A stretch of 64,000 nucleotides of DNA from the NCBI RefSeq assembly GCF_030711405.1, contig NZ_JAULSI010000011.1, positions 1 through 64,000 on the forward strand. The letters run 5' to 3'. Positions within the stretch are counted from its first letter, which is position 1, and the number at the start of each line of letters is the position of its first letter. Shown piece after piece: positions 54,201 to 63,791 of this stretch. Source of the stretch: Massilia brevitalea. Its GTDB lineage: Bacteria; Pseudomonadota; Gammaproteobacteria; Burkholderiales; Burkholderiaceae_D. The notes under the pieces are model-generated. The model was given only the letters and a program-made list of their open reading frames with translations. It was not told the DNA's origin and searched no databases. The translations under genes were made by a program, and so were the position numbers.

Positions 54201-55765
54201 GCAGTGCCGCAAGCATGGCAGCCGTACCCGCGCCTCTTTCCGATGTCCCGCTGAACCGCCGCATGATCACCATCTCGATCATGCTCGCCACCATCATCCA
54301 GGCGCTGGACGGGACGATTGCCAACGTGGCCCTGCCGCACATGCAGGGTAGCCTGTCGGCTTCCACCGACCAGATCACCTGGGTGCTGACTTCCTTCATC
54401 GTGGCCGCTGCGATTGCCACGCCGCTGAACGGCTGGCTGGTCGACCGCTTCGGCTTGAAGAAAGTCTTCCTGGTCTCGGTGGCCGGCTTCACGATCGCCT
54501 CGGTGCTGTGCGGCGTGGCCGGTTCGCTGACCCAGATCGTCGCCGCGCGCGTGCTGCAGGGCGTGTTCGGCGCGGCCCTGGTGCCGCTGTCGCAATCGGT
54601 CCTGCTCGACATCAACCCGAAGGAAAAGCACGGCTCGGCGATGGCGGTATGGGGCATGGGCGTGATGATCGGCCCCATCCTCGGGCCCACGCTGGGCGGC
54701 TGGCTGACCGACAGCTACAACTGGCGCTGGGTGTTCTTCATCAACGTGCCGGTCGGCGCGCTCGCCTTCTACGGCATCTGGCGCTACATCCGCCCGACGC
54801 CGGCCGTGCGCCGCGTGAAGTTCGACAGCTTCGGCTTCATCACCCTCAGCCTGGCCATCGGCGCGCTGCAGATGCTGCTCGACCGCGGCGAGCAGAACGA
54901 CTGGTTCGCGTCCGGCGAAACCTGGCTCGAAGCCGTACTGCTGGCCCTGAGCCTGTCCTACTTCGTCGCCCACACGCTGCTACGCCCGGCCGGCCAGTCC
55001 TTCCTCGACTACCGCCTGCTGAAGAACCCGAACTACGTCACCGGCCTGTTCCTGATCTTCATCGTCGGCATGGTGCTGTTCGCCACGCGCGCGCTGATGC
55101 CGACCATGCTGCAAGGTCTGATGGGTTATCCGGCGGCGCTGGCCGGCCTGGTGACCGCGCCTTCGGGCCTGGGCACGATGCTGGCGATGCTGGTGGTCGG
55201 ACGCCTGACCGGCAAGGTCGACTTCCGCCTGCTGCTGGGCGCCGGCTTCGCGATCACCGCCTTCTCGCTGTGGCAGATGACCGGCTACACCCTGGTGCTG
55301 TCGCAGTCCGACATCGTCTGGCCCGGCATCATCCAGGGCATCGGCCTGGGCCTGGTGTTCGTGCCGCTGTCGGCGGCCACCTTTGCCACGCTGTCGCCGC
55401 AGATGCGCGCCGAAGGCACGGCCCTGTATAGCCTGATCCGGAACATCGGCAGCAGCATCGGCATCGCCCTGGTGCAGACGCTTTTGGTGCGCAATACCGG
55501 CACCGTGCATGCGGAGCTGGCGGCGCAGGTCCACAACGCCAATCCGGCGCTGCAGGACCCGGCCAGCGTCTACAACCTGGCGACCGACGCCGGCGCCGCC
55601 CTGATCAACAACGAAATCGGGCGCCAAGCCTCGATGATCGCCTACGTCGACGACTACTGGCTGATGATGCTGCTCACCGCCGCCGTGATTCCAATGCTGC
55701 TGCTGATCCGTCCACCGAAGCGCGCGGACATGCCGGCCGCCGTCGACCACGCCGCCCTCGATTAA
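54197..55765 (+). CDS. emrB: DHA2-family MFS multidrug transporter (EmrB-like)
   Basis: 522 residues from GTG 54197, or 516 from ATG 54215. Fourteen-helix DHA2 exporter: ALDGTIANVALPHMQGSL in the first helix region, LTSFIVAAAIATPLNGWLVDRFGLKK (motif A), GAALVPLSQSVLLDINP, MGVMIGPILGPTLGGWLTDSYNWRWVFFINVP (motif C). Proton-driven drug export across the inner membrane, coupled to EmrA and an outer-membrane channel encoded next. Core of a marR-emrB-nodT-emrA operon. Confidence 0.93.
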   Translation: MSSAASMAAVPAPLSDVPLNRRMITISIMLATIIQALDGTIANVALPHMQGSLSASTDQITWVLTSFIVAAAIATPLNGWLVDRFGLKKVFLVSVAGFTIASVLCGVAGSLTQIVAARVLQGVFGAALVPLSQSVLLDINPKEKHGSAMAVWGMGVMIGPILGPTLGGWLTDSYNWRWVFFINVPVGALAFYGIWRYIRPTPAVRRVKFDSFGFITLSLAIGALQMLLDRGEQNDWFASGETWLEAVLLALSLSYFVAHTLLRPAGQSFLDYRLLKNPNYVTGLFLIFIVGMVLFATRALMPTMLQGLMGYPAALAGLVTAPSGLGTMLAMLVVGRLTGKVDFRLLLGAGFAITAFSLWQMTGYTLVLSQSDIVWPGIIQGIGLGLVFVPLSAATFATLSPQMRAEGTALYSLIRNIGSSIGIALVQTLLVRNTGTVHAELAAQVHNANPALQDPASVYNLATDAGAALINNEIGRQASMIAYVDDYWLMMLLTAAVIPMLLLIRPPKRADMPAAVDHAALD

Positions 55766-55767
55766 CC

Positions 55768-57243
55768 ATGACATTCAAACCAGTGCGACACTTTTCATTG
55801 ACCTTATTTGCGGGCGCGGCGCTGCTTCTCGCCGGCTGCGTCCATGTGCCGGCCGACCAGGGCACGGCCAAAGGACCCGACTTTGCGCAGGCCCAGCACC
55901 TCGACACCATCGTCCTCGCGCGCGACGCCTGGCCGGTCGAACAATGGTGGCGCGACTACCACGATCCGCAGCTCGACAGCCTGATGGACAAGGCGCTCGC
56001 CGCCAGCCCGACGCTGGCCGCAGCCCAGGCACGCTTTGCCGTGGCCCGGGCCGTGGTGAAATCCGAGCAGGCCGCCGGCGGCGCCCAGGTGGGCGTGGGC
56101 GCGGGACTGAACCGCCAGCGCTACTCGGCGAACGGCCTGTTCCCGGAACCGATCGGCGGCAGCTGGTACACCGACTCGACCCTGCAGGTGCGCGGCAGCT
56201 ATGACTTCGACTGGTGGGGCAGGCACCGCGCCCAGGTGGCGGCGGCCGTCGGCGAAGCCAACGCGAATGCGGCGGAAGCCGCGCAGGCACGCCAGGCCCT
56301 CACGGCGCTGATTGCCCAGTCCTATTTCCGCTTGCAGCTGTTGTGGGCGCGCGACGACAACCTGGCCGCGCTGGCCAAGGTGCAGCGCGGCCTGCTGGCC
56401 GACCGCAACGCACGCCTGGCGCATGGCCTGGCGACGGTGGACGCCCAGCGCGGCGTCGAGCTGGAACTGGGCCGCACGCTCGAGCAGAGCGAACTGCTGC
56501 GCACCCAGGCCGCACGCGAATGCGAGATCCTGCGCGCACTGGCCGCGGCCGGACCGGACGACTTGAACAATCTGAAACGCCAGCTGCCCCCTGCCCTGCC
56601 GGCCGCGCTGCCGCGCACCCTCGGCATCGCGCTGCTGGCGCGGCGCCCGGATCTGCAGGCCGCGCGCTGGCGCGTGGAGGCGGCGCTGGGCCGCGTGCGC
56701 GCCAGCGAAGCGGCCTTCTATCCCGACCTGAACCTGGCCGGTTCCCTCGGCCTGAACGCGATCTCGCTCGGCAAGCTGCTGCGCGGCGCCAGCCGTACCA
56801 TGCTCGGCGGCGCCACGCTGGAACTGCCGCTGTTCGACAGCGGCCGCCTGGAATCCAGCCTCGGCGTGGCGCGCGCCGGGCGCGATGCCCTTCTCGCTGA
56901 ATACAACGACGCGGTGCTGGCCGCCGTGCGCGACGTGGCCGCCGAAGGCGCGACGCTGCAAGGGATCGGCCGCGAGATCGGCGCCCACGGCATGGCCGAG
57001 CAGGCAGCAAGCCGCCTGGCCGCCAGCGCCGAGACGCGTTTGAAGCGCGGCCTGGCCGAGCGTTCCTCGCTACTGCAGGCCCAGCTCGAGACCCTGCGCC
57101 AGCGCGACGGCGCCCTGCAATTGCAGGATGCGCGCCTGCAGACCGAAGTGGCGCTGGTGCGCGCGCTCGGCGGCGGCTACCGCGCCGAATCCCTCATCAC
57201 CACCGCCGCCGCCTCCGCCCCGGCATCGACCCGACAACATTGA
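55768..57243 (+). CDS. outer-membrane efflux lipoprotein, NodT/TolC type
   Basis: 491 residues, start 2 bases after the MFS stop. Lipobox LLLAGC (Cys near residue 24). Two repeated helical outer-membrane efflux domains: WWRDYHDPQLDSLMDKALAASPTLAAAQAR at the N-terminus and RRPDLQAARWRVEAALGRVRASEAAFYPDLNLAGSLGL in the second half. It provides the outer-membrane channel for the EmrAB-like pump; E. coli emrAB has no such gene in its operon and uses TolC. Confidence 0.93.
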   Translation: MTFKPVRHFSLTLFAGAALLLAGCVHVPADQGTAKGPDFAQAQHLDTIVLARDAWPVEQWWRDYHDPQLDSLMDKALAASPTLAAAQARFAVARAVVKSEQAAGGAQVGVGAGLNRQRYSANGLFPEPIGGSWYTDSTLQVRGSYDFDWWGRHRAQVAAAVGEANANAAEAAQARQALTALIAQSYFRLQLLWARDDNLAALAKVQRGLLADRNARLAHGLATVDAQRGVELELGRTLEQSELLRTQAARECEILRALAAAGPDDLNNLKRQLPPALPAALPRTLGIALLARRPDLQAARWRVEAALGRVRASEAAFYPDLNLAGSLGLNAISLGKLLRGASRTMLGGATLELPLFDSGRLESSLGVARAGRDALLAEYNDAVLAAVRDVAAEGATLQGIGREIGAHGMAEQAASRLAASAETRLKRGLAERSSLLQAQLETLRQRDGALQLQDARLQTEVALVRALGGGYRAESLITTAAASAPASTRQH

Positions 57244-57253
57244 ACCCGCAGCC

Positions 57254-58405
57254 ATGACTACCGAAACCTCCGTCAATCCAAACAAGCGCAAGGCCGTTTT
57301 GCTGGGCATCACCGGCGTGTTTGCCATCGCCGGCATCGCCTACGGTGCCTACTACACGCTGGTGCTGTCGCAGCGCGTCGAAACCGACAACGCCTATGTG
57401 GGCGGCAACCTGGTCAACGTCTCGGCACAGGTAGCCGGCAGCGTGGTCGAGATCCGCGCCGACGAAACCCAGCAGGTGCAGGCCGGCGCCGAGATCGTGC
57501 GCCTCGATCCGGCCGACGCCGAAGTCGCCCTGGCCCAGGCCGAAGCACGCCTCGGCAGCGCCGTGCGCCAGCAGCGCGAACGCTATTCGAACGTCGACCA
57601 ATTGCTGGCCGTGGTCGAGCAGCGCAAGGTCGCCTTGGCCACCGCGCAGGACGACCTGGCACGGCGTGCGCCGCTGGCGGCCGAACAGGTGGTGTCGGGC
57701 GAAGACGTGGCGCATGCGCGCCGCGCGGTCGAGGATGCGCGCGCTGCGCTGGACGTGGCGCTGAAGCAGGTCTCGGCCGCGCGCGCCGGCCTGTCCGGGG
57801 TCGACGCCGCCCACCACCCGAGCGTGCTGGCCGCGAAAGCCGACTACACGCAAGCCTGGCTGGCCACGCGCCGCAATACCATCGTGGCGCCGGTGTCGGG
57901 TTATGTCGCCAAGCGCAGCGTGCAGGTTGGCAGCCGCATCGCGCCGGGTGCGCCGCTGCTGTCGGTGGTGCCGCTGGACCAGCTCTGGGTCGACGCCAAC
58001 TTCAAGGAGTCCGAGCTGCGCGACATCCGCGTCGGCCAGGCGGTGCGCATCGAGGCCGACATGTACGGCAGCGCCGTCACCTACCACGGCAAGGTGATGG
58101 GCCTGGCCGCCGGCACCGGCAGCGCCTTCTCGCTGCTGCCGGCGCAGAACGCCAGCGGCAACTGGATCAAGGTGGTGCAGCGGGTGCCGGTGCGCATTTC
58201 GCTCGACCCGGCGGAGCTGGCCAGGCATCCGCTGCGCGTGGGCTTGTCGGCCACGGTGGATGTCGACATCAGCAAGAAGGATGGGACGGCGCTGGGGGCG
58301 GTGGCTTCCACGCCGGCGCGCTATGCCACCACCGCGCTGGACCAGCCGCTGCAGCAGGCGCAGGTGGCCACCGACGCCATCGTCAGCCGTAATCTGGTGA
58401 ACTGA
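57254..58405 (+). CDS. emrA: HlyD/EmrA-family periplasmic adaptor
   Basis: 383 residues from ATG 57254. One N-terminal transmembrane helix (AVLLGITGVFAIAGIAYGAYYTLVL). It is followed by VETDNAYVGGNLVNVSAQVAGSV (lipoyl half motif), a coiled-coil hairpin, APVSGYVAKRSVQVGSRI (second lipoyl half) and the beta-barrel VPLDQLWVDANFKESELRDIRVGQ. It joins EmrB to the NodT-like channel. 10 bases after the channel gene. Confidence 0.93.
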   Translation: MTTETSVNPNKRKAVLLGITGVFAIAGIAYGAYYTLVLSQRVETDNAYVGGNLVNVSAQVAGSVVEIRADETQQVQAGAEIVRLDPADAEVALAQAEARLGSAVRQQRERYSNVDQLLAVVEQRKVALATAQDDLARRAPLAAEQVVSGEDVAHARRAVEDARAALDVALKQVSAARAGLSGVDAAHHPSVLAAKADYTQAWLATRRNTIVAPVSGYVAKRSVQVGSRIAPGAPLLSVVPLDQLWVDANFKESELRDIRVGQAVRIEADMYGSAVTYHGKVMGLAAGTGSAFSLLPAQNASGNWIKVVQRVPVRISLDPAELARHPLRVGLSATVDVDISKKDGTALGAVASTPARYATTALDQPLQQAQVATDAIVSRNLVN

Positions 58406-58413
58406 GGCGCGTC

Positions 58414-59211
58414 GTGACGGAACTGCTGCTGCCGCGCTACCTGGACGACATCGCACGCCTCGACCTGGATGCGGTTAGTACGCCGGCGCAGATTCCGCCA
58501 CGCTTCCTGCTGGCGCGAGAGGGGCGCTACAGCGTCCACTACATCCCCTTCGAGCATGTGAACACGCGGGCGCGGCTGGTCATCGTCGGCATCGCGCCGG
58601 GCTTCGTGCAGTGGAAGTATGCGATGCGCGAGGCGCAACGGCAGCTGGCGGCCGGCGCCTCGCACGACGAACTGCTGCGCGCGGCGCGCTTGAGCGGCGC
58701 CTTCAGCGGGGCGATCCGGCCCAACTTCGTGGCGCTGCTCGATGCGATCGGCATGCATCGCTGGCTCGGCATCGCCAGCTGCGCAGGCTTGTTCGACGTG
58801 GATGCGGACCTGGTGCATATTGGCGCCATCCTGCGCCATCCGGTGTTCGACGGCGACAAGAACTACAGCGGCTCGCCCGGCATGGCCAAGGCGCCTTTCC
58901 TGCGCGAGCAGGTGCTGCGCTACTTTGCCGAAGAAGCGGCGGCCTTGCCGGATGCCTTGTACATTCCGATGGGCGCCAGCGTGGCCGAAGGGCTGGCGTG
59001 GCTGGCGAGCGAGGGGGTGATCCGGCGCGAGCGCATCTTGCATGGGCTGCCGCATCCGTCGGGGGCGAATGCGGAGCGGGTGGCGTACTTTTTAGGGCGC
59101 AAGGAGCGTGGCGCCTTGTCGGGGAAGACGAATGCGGATCAGCTGGATGCTGCGCGAACGAGATTGCTCGATCAAATGGCTAATCTGCTGGCGATCCAGG
59201 CAGGGGGCTGA
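58414..59211 (+). CDS. uracil-DNA-glycosylase-superfamily protein
   Basis: 265 residues from GTG 58414, 8 bases after emrA. UDG-fold marks: VIVGIAPG (motif 1 region) and HGLPHPSGANAERVAYFLG near the C-terminus (HPSG motif 2). The catalytic water-activating Asp/Asn of typical UDGs is not in its usual place, and a long insert separates the motifs. It is therefore a UDG-like protein of uncertain activity. Co-transcription with the efflux operon is likely but a functional link is not obvious. Confidence 0.7.
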   Translation: MTELLLPRYLDDIARLDLDAVSTPAQIPPRFLLAREGRYSVHYIPFEHVNTRARLVIVGIAPGFVQWKYAMREAQRQLAAGASHDELLRAARLSGAFSGAIRPNFVALLDAIGMHRWLGIASCAGLFDVDADLVHIGAILRHPVFDGDKNYSGSPGMAKAPFLREQVLRYFAEEAAALPDALYIPMGASVAEGLAWLASEGVIRRERILHGLPHPSGANAERVAYFLGRKERGALSGKTNADQLDAARTRLLDQMANLLAIQAGG

Positions 59212-59220
59212 TCAGAGTTT

Positions 59221-59408
59221 ACGCGTGGGCACAGGAGCGCCCACCCTACGAGGATGTGAAAAAATCGCCATGGCTGCGTTGCCTCGTCTCGCCGTACGCT
59301 CGTACTGTCTTCGACTCGGCGCCTTGCCCTGACAATTTTTCACATCCTCTACGTCACCGCAGCCGCTAACAATTGAATTCGTAGGGTGGGCGCCCCGTGC
59401 CCACGCGT
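59221..59408. repeat. REP-like palindrome pair 4
   Basis: Inverted copies at 59221-59249 and 59381-59408, 131 bases apart, variants of the same element (GGGCGC in place of GGGCAC in one arm each). The spacer holds a second, unrelated inverted repeat. Confidence 0.8.
59251..59348. repeat. 98-base inverted-repeat element nested in pair 4
   Basis: Arms AGGATGTGAAAAA (59251-59263) and TTTTTCACATCCT (59336-59348) are exact complements. Between them lies an imperfect stem around CCGTACG-CTCGTAC, with TGCGTTGCCTCG on one side and CGGCGCCTTGCC on the other. It resembles small non-coding mobile repeats (MITE-like), with no gene inside. Confidence 0.7.
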
Positions 59409-59426
59409 TTGCGAACGCATGCAGCA

Positions 59427-60230
59427 TCAGGCGCGCGATGGCAGCTGGCCAAGGAAGCGCTCCTCGGCCAGTCCGCGCAGGCCCGGAAGATAGTCGGCAA
59501 AGAACTCGCCGCTACCGGCCGGCACGTACAGCGTCTCCAGGCCAGGACCGCCGAACACTGGCCAGCCCGCGCACGGCGCATCGGCCGCCAGCACACGCTC
59601 GACGCTGCCGTCCGGGGCGATGCGCCGCAACTGCCGCGCTCCCTTGCGCACGGTCCACAGGCAGCCATCGGCATCGACCGCCGCCGCGCCCGCGGCTACA
59701 TCGGCGGCGAATACCCGCGGCCGGGTGATCTCGCCCGAACACGGATGGTAGTCGCAGCACCGGATGCCCGGCACGGAAGCATCGGCGAAGTACAGGGTGC
59801 GTCCATTCGGACCGAAGCAGATGCCGGTGGCCGAAACACAGTCTCCCAGCGGCAGCCGTTCCAGCGACAGGTCGTGGTGCAGGCGCCAGAAGCCGCCGCG
59901 TGCACCCTCCGCGACACCGGCGGTGCCGAACACGAAGCGGCCCTGGCGGTCGCAGCGTCCATCGCTCGGGCGTGTGCCCGGCGCGATGTCGCACACCGGC
60001 GCCAGCAGGCCGGTGTTCAGGTCGAGAAAGGCGAGCCCCGTCGCCAGTCCGAGCAGGAGCCGCTCGCGGCTGGCGGTGAGCGCAAAACAGTACAAGGGTT
60101 CGGGCAGGCGCCAGGATCGGTGCTGCCCGCCCTCCGGCGTCCAGGCGCGCAGCTGCATGGCCGCGCCATCGGTGTGGAACAGGCGCCCGCTGCGCTCGCA
60201 CCAGATCGCGTAGCCGCCCGGCCCCTCCAT
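59427..60230 (-). CDS. SMP-30/gluconolactonase-family protein
   Basis: 267 residues, 7 bases after galM. A six-bladed propeller lactonase: EGPGGYAIWCERSGRLFHTD at the start (metal Glu), GTRPSDGRCDRQGRFVFGT (Asn/Asp site), SATGICFGPNGRTLYFADAS and AVDADGCLWTVRKGARQLRRIAPDG. It hydrolyses sugar lactones; with galM in the same operon, an aldonolactone such as galactono- or arabinonolactone is likely. Cytoplasmic, no signal peptide. Confidence 0.88.
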   Translation of the reverse strand: MEGPGGYAIWCERSGRLFHTDGAAMQLRAWTPEGGQHRSWRLPEPLYCFALTASRERLLLGLATGLAFLDLNTGLLAPVCDIAPGTRPSDGRCDRQGRFVFGTAGVAEGARGGFWRLHHDLSLERLPLGDCVSATGICFGPNGRTLYFADASVPGIRCCDYHPCSGEITRPRVFAADVAAGAAAVDADGCLWTVRKGARQLRRIAPDGSVERVLAADAPCAGWPVFGGPGLETLYVPAGSGEFFADYLPGLRGLAEERFLGQLPSRA

Positions 60231-60237
60231 GGTCTGC

Positions 60238-61281
60238 TTACTGCTCCACCGAGAATCGGAAGCGCGATTCGGTTTCGTAGACTTCGCCCGGGCGCAGGAT
60301 GGTGTTCGGGAAGGCCGGCTGGTTCGGCGAATCCGGGAAGTGCTGGGGTTCCAGCGCGAAGCCGCTGCGGTGGCCGTAGGTTTGCCCCTTGCCGGTCAGG
60401 GAACCGTCGAGGAAGTTCCCGCTGTAGAACTGCATGCCCGGCTCTTCGGTGAACAGTTCCAGCACGCGGCCCGAGTGTCGATCGATCACACGGGCGGCCC
60501 GCGTCAGTGCCTTGCCGCTTGGCTTGTTCAGGGCAAAGCAGTGGTCGTAGCCGCCGCCGTGGCGCAGCTGTTCGTCGTCTTCGGCGATGCGTTCGCCGAT
60601 GCGGCGGCCGCTGACGAAATCGAAAGGCGTGCCGCCCACCGGCGCCAGCGCGCCGAAGGGAATCAGGTCGGCATCGATCGGGACAAAGGCCCCGGCGTCG
60701 AGCAGCAGTTCGTGGTCGAGGATGGAGCCGCCGCCGGCCAGGTTGAAGTAACTGTGCTGGGTCAGGTTGACCGGGGTGGCGCGGTCGGTCGTGGCGTGGA
60801 AGCGCACCACGATGTCGTTGTCGTCGGTCAGGCTATAGCGCACGGTGGCGTCGAGGGTGCCGGGGTAGCCCTGCTCGCCGTCGACGCTGCGGTAGCTGAG
60901 CACCAGTTCGTCGTTATCGATGCGCGCCTGCCACTGCACGCGGTCGAAGCCGGGCACGCCGCCGTGCAGGTGGTTCTTGCCGTTGTTGACCGGGAGCGTG
61001 TATGCCTGGCCGTCGAGCGTGAAGCGGCCGCGCGCGATGCGGTTGCCGTAGCGGCCGATCAGGGCGCCGAAATACGGGCTGTCGCCGAGGTAGGGGGCCA
61101 GGGTGTCGAAGCCGAGGGCGACGTCGGCGAAGGTGCCGTTGCGGTCGGGGACGTGGATTTCGGTGATGATGCCGCCGAGGTCGAGGATCTTGACGGTCAT
61201 GCCGGAGGCGTTGGTCAGGGTGAAGACGCTGACCTGGCCGCCGGTCGGGAGGGTGCCGAAGGGGGCTTGCTGGATGTGCAC
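60238..61281 (-). CDS. galM: aldose 1-epimerase (mutarotase)
   Basis: 347 residues from GTG 61281; the open frame beyond it crosses a REP element and is not coding. GalM marks: GGIITEIHVPDRNGTFADVALGFD, NGKNHLHGGVPGFDRVQW (His, near residue 100), NLTQHSYFNLAG (catalytic His near 170), DADLIPFG and LEPQHFPDSPNQPAFPN (catalytic Glu). Interconverts alpha and beta anomers of aldoses, feeding galactokinase. It lies 12 kb from galT/galK but on the same strand. Confidence 0.93.
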   Translation of the reverse strand: MHIQQAPFGTLPTGGQVSVFTLTNASGMTVKILDLGGIITEIHVPDRNGTFADVALGFDTLAPYLGDSPYFGALIGRYGNRIARGRFTLDGQAYTLPVNNGKNHLHGGVPGFDRVQWQARIDNDELVLSYRSVDGEQGYPGTLDATVRYSLTDDNDIVVRFHATTDRATPVNLTQHSYFNLAGGGSILDHELLLDAGAFVPIDADLIPFGALAPVGGTPFDFVSGRRIGERIAEDDEQLRHGGGYDHCFALNKPSGKALTRAARVIDRHSGRVLELFTEEPGMQFYSGNFLDGSLTGKGQTYGHRSGFALEPQHFPDSPNQPAFPNTILRPGEVYETESRFRFSVEQ

Positions 61282-61375
61282 GGGGATCGAATCCGGTGGT
61301 GGTGATGGATCGATCCTAGCATGGAGGGGCGGAGTGATTGCGCAGGTTTGCCGGTGGGAATGCGGGCGCCAGTGC

Positions 61376-61486
61376 GTAGGGTGGGCACTTGTGCCCACGC
61401 GGTCGTACTCACGCGCTCTGCACTGCTTCGCGAAGCGATTCGACCAATCCAATGCTCTACCGCGTGGGCACAAGTGCCCACCCTAC
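61376..61486. repeat. REP-like palindrome pair 5
   Basis: Inverted copies at 61376-61402 and 61460-61486, 57 bases apart, between galM and the chemoreceptor gene. The spacer contains the perfect palindrome GCTTCGCGAAGC. Confidence 0.85.
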
Positions 61487-61531
61487 GGAAACGGGCAGTG
61501 GCGGGGGCCGGAGTTACGCGAACGGTGTAGC

Positions 61532-61551
61532 GGTGGGTTCGAGAACCCACC
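61532..61551. repeat. single short palindrome
   Basis: GGTGGGTTC-GA-GAACCCACC, flanked by GTAGC and CTAC like the REP elements but with a different core. Possibly a diverged single REP copy. Confidence 0.6.
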
Positions 61552-61557
61552 CTACCG

Positions 61558-61583
61558 TTCTGATTCCTTTTCAGGAATCAGAA
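61558..61583 (-). terminator. 10-bp hairpin over the mcp stop codon
   Basis: TTCTGATTCC (61558-61567) and GGAATCAGAA (61574-61583) are perfect complements with a 6-base loop. The mcp stop (61578-61580) lies inside the right arm. No T-run follows on the minus strand. Confidence 0.5.
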
Positions 61584-63278
61584 CTCTTCCCATTCGCTGT
61601 CGGCGCTGGCCTTGGCGGCCTGTTTGGCGGCTGGCTTGCGTGGGGCGGGGGCAGCTGGCTTGGCCAGCGCAGGACGCGACGGCGCGGCATGCACCACCGG
61701 GCGGGCAGCGGCCGCAACCGGCGCGGCTAGCGAAGCGTCGACGCGGAACACGCTCACCGCCTCGGCCAGCTTCGCCGTCTGCTCCTGCATCGAGGCCGAC
61801 GCGGCAGCGGCCTGCTCCACCAGCGCGGCGTTCTGCTGCGTCACCTGGTCCATCTGGGCCACGGCTTCGTTGATCTGCTCGATGCCGGCGGTCTGCTCGC
61901 TGCTGGCGGCGGTGATTTCGCTCATGATGTCGGTCACGCGGCGCACGCTGTCGACGATCTCGCTCATGGTGGCGCCGGCTTCGTTCACCAGCTTGCTGCC
62001 GGCGGCCACGGCGTCGGTCGAGTCGCCGATCAGGCCCTTGATCTCTTTCGCGGCGGCGGCCGAGCGCTGGGCCAGGTTGCGCACTTCGGTGGCGACCACC
62101 GCAAAGCCCCTGCCCTGCTCGCCGGCGCGCGCCGCTTCCACGGCGGCGTTCAGCGCCAGGATATTCGTCTGGAAGGCGATGCCGTCGATGACGCCGATGA
62201 TGTCGGCGATCTTGCCGGCCGAGCTGTTGATGCGGTCCATGGTGCCGACCACTTCGCCGATCACCTGGCCGCCGCGCTCGGCCACGTTCGACGCCGCCTC
62301 GGCCAGGGTGTTCGCCTGGCGCGCGTTGTCGGCGTTCTGCTTCACGGTCGAGGTGAGTTCTTCCATCGACGACGCCGTCTCTTCCAGCGACGACGCCTGC
62401 TGCTCGGTGCGCGACGACAGATCGAGGCTGCCGGCCGCCACTTCGCTCGCTGCGGTGCCGATGGTGTCGGTGCTGGTACGGACCGTGCTCACCGTGCGCA
62501 CCAGGTTTTCGTTCATGGTCTTCAGCGCCTGCAGCAGCAGGCCGGTCTCGTCGCGCGAAGTGACCTCGATGCGGCTGGTCAGGTCGCCCGCGGCCACCGT
62601 GTTCGCCACGTCCAGCGCGCGCGCCAGCGGACGGGTGATCGAGCGCGTGTTCCACCAGGCGATCAGCACGGCCAGGCCAAGCGACACCAGCGCCAGCGCA
62701 ATCATCAGCATGCGGGTCGAGGATTCGGTGGCGCGTGCCTCCTCGGAGCGCACGGCGGCCAGCTTCTGCTGCAGCACCAGCTGTTCGCCCACGGCGCTCT
62801 TCAGGTCACGCAGTGCGGGGCGCAGCACGTCCTTCAGGTAGGCGCGCGCGCCGGCATCGTCGCCGGCGTTGATGCGCTTGATGAGTTCTTCCTGGCCCTG
62901 CAGGTACTTCGCGTTACCGGCCAGCATGCGTTCGAGCGCGGCCACCGTGTCGGGCTTGTTCAGGCTCTTGCGCAGGAAGTCGAGGTTTTCCTGGCCGGTC
63001 TTGCGCGATGAGGCGATCTCTTCGAGCTGCTTCTGGCGGTCGGCCGGATCATTATCCAGCATCATGTTGCGCAGGGCGACAGCGACGTCGTTCGTTTCCG
63101 TCAGCACGGCGTTGGTGGCGTTGGTGTTGGGGATGCTGCGCTCGGCCAGTTCGGCGGTGCCGGCGCTGACGCGCGAGACCATGCTGATGCTGAAGGCCTG
63201 GCTGCCCAGCAGCAGCACGCCCACGGTGCCGAAGCCAATGGCCAGGCGCTTTGCGATGTTCATGTTCGAAAGATTCAT
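61578..63278 (-). CDS. methyl-accepting chemotaxis protein
   Basis: 566 residues. First membrane helix near residues 10-30 ([19 protein letters not shown]), a periplasmic four-helix bundle sensor (4HB_MCP type, about 35-190), second helix ([19 protein letters not shown], near 190-210), HAMP, then the signalling domain. That domain has the hairpin tip [48 protein letters not shown]. An Ala/Pro-rich linker leads to a C-terminal EWEEF, the pentapeptide that tethers CheR/CheB, so this is a high-abundance receptor. Ligand unknown. Operon with cheW, which it follows by 18 bases. Confidence 0.95.
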   Translation of the reverse strand: MNLSNMNIAKRLAIGFGTVGVLLLGSQAFSISMVSRVSAGTAELAERSIPNTNATNAVLTETNDVAVALRNMMLDNDPADRQKQLEEIASSRKTGQENLDFLRKSLNKPDTVAALERMLAGNAKYLQGQEELIKRINAGDDAGARAYLKDVLRPALRDLKSAVGEQLVLQQKLAAVRSEEARATESSTRMLMIALALVSLGLAVLIAWWNTRSITRPLARALDVANTVAAGDLTSRIEVTSRDETGLLLQALKTMNENLVRTVSTVRTSTDTIGTAASEVAAGSLDLSSRTEQQASSLEETASSMEELTSTVKQNADNARQANTLAEAASNVAERGGQVIGEVVGTMDRINSSAGKIADIIGVIDGIAFQTNILALNAAVEAARAGEQGRGFAVVATEVRNLAQRSAAAAKEIKGLIGDSTDAVAAGSKLVNEAGATMSEIVDSVRRVTDIMSEITAASSEQTAGIEQINEAVAQMDQVTQQNAALVEQAAAASASMQEQTAKLAEAVSVFRVDASLAAPVAAAARPVVHAAPSRPALAKPAAPAPRKPAAKQAAKASADSEWEEF

Positions 63279-63296
63279 ACGGTATAAAGAATAAGG

Positions 63297-63791
63297 TCAG
63301 GCCGCGTCGGCCACGGAAGCCGCCAGGCCCATGTCGGGGGCGGCCATCAGGCGCTCGATGTCGAGCAGGATCAGCATGCGTTCGCCCACCGTGCCCAGGC
63401 CCAGCAGGTGGTCGGCATCGATGCCGCCGCCGATGCTCGGGGCCGGGCGCACCTGGTCCGGCGCCAGCGTGACCACGTCGGAGACGCTGTCGACCACCAT
63501 GCCGATTACCTGGCGGCCGATGTTCAGGATGATGACCACGGTGAAGCTGTCGTACCCGGCCTGGCCGAGCGAGAATTTGATGCGCATGTCGACGATCGGC
63601 ACGATCTGGCCGCGCAGGTTGATCACGCCTTTCAAAAAGGCCGGCGCATTCGCGATGCGCGTGACGGCCCCGTAGCCGCGGATTTCCTGCACCGTCAGGA
63701 TGCTGATGCCGTACTCTTCCTTACCGAGGCGGAAGGACAGCACTTCCAGTTCATTGTTGCTCGATTCGCTCACCAGCACTCCCCTATTCAT
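63297..63791 (-). CDS. cheW: chemotaxis coupling protein CheW
   Basis: 164 residues from ATG 63791. Single CheW domain: EVLSFRLGKEEYGISILTVQEIRGY, NAPAFLKGVINLRGQIVPIVDMRIKFSL (the conserved linker loop), IGMVVDSVSDVVTLAPDQVRP and ADHLLGLGTVGERMLILLDIERL. It links receptors to the CheA kinase. First gene of the cheW-mcp pair; no other che gene is in the window, and the upstream 209 bases to the edge show no clear promoter. Confidence 0.95.
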   Translation of the reverse strand: MNRGVLVSESSNNELEVLSFRLGKEEYGISILTVQEIRGYGAVTRIANAPAFLKGVINLRGQIVPIVDMRIKFSLGQAGYDSFTVVIILNIGRQVIGMVVDSVSDVVTLAPDQVRPAPSIGGGIDADHLLGLGTVGERMLILLDIERLMAAPDMGLAASVADAA

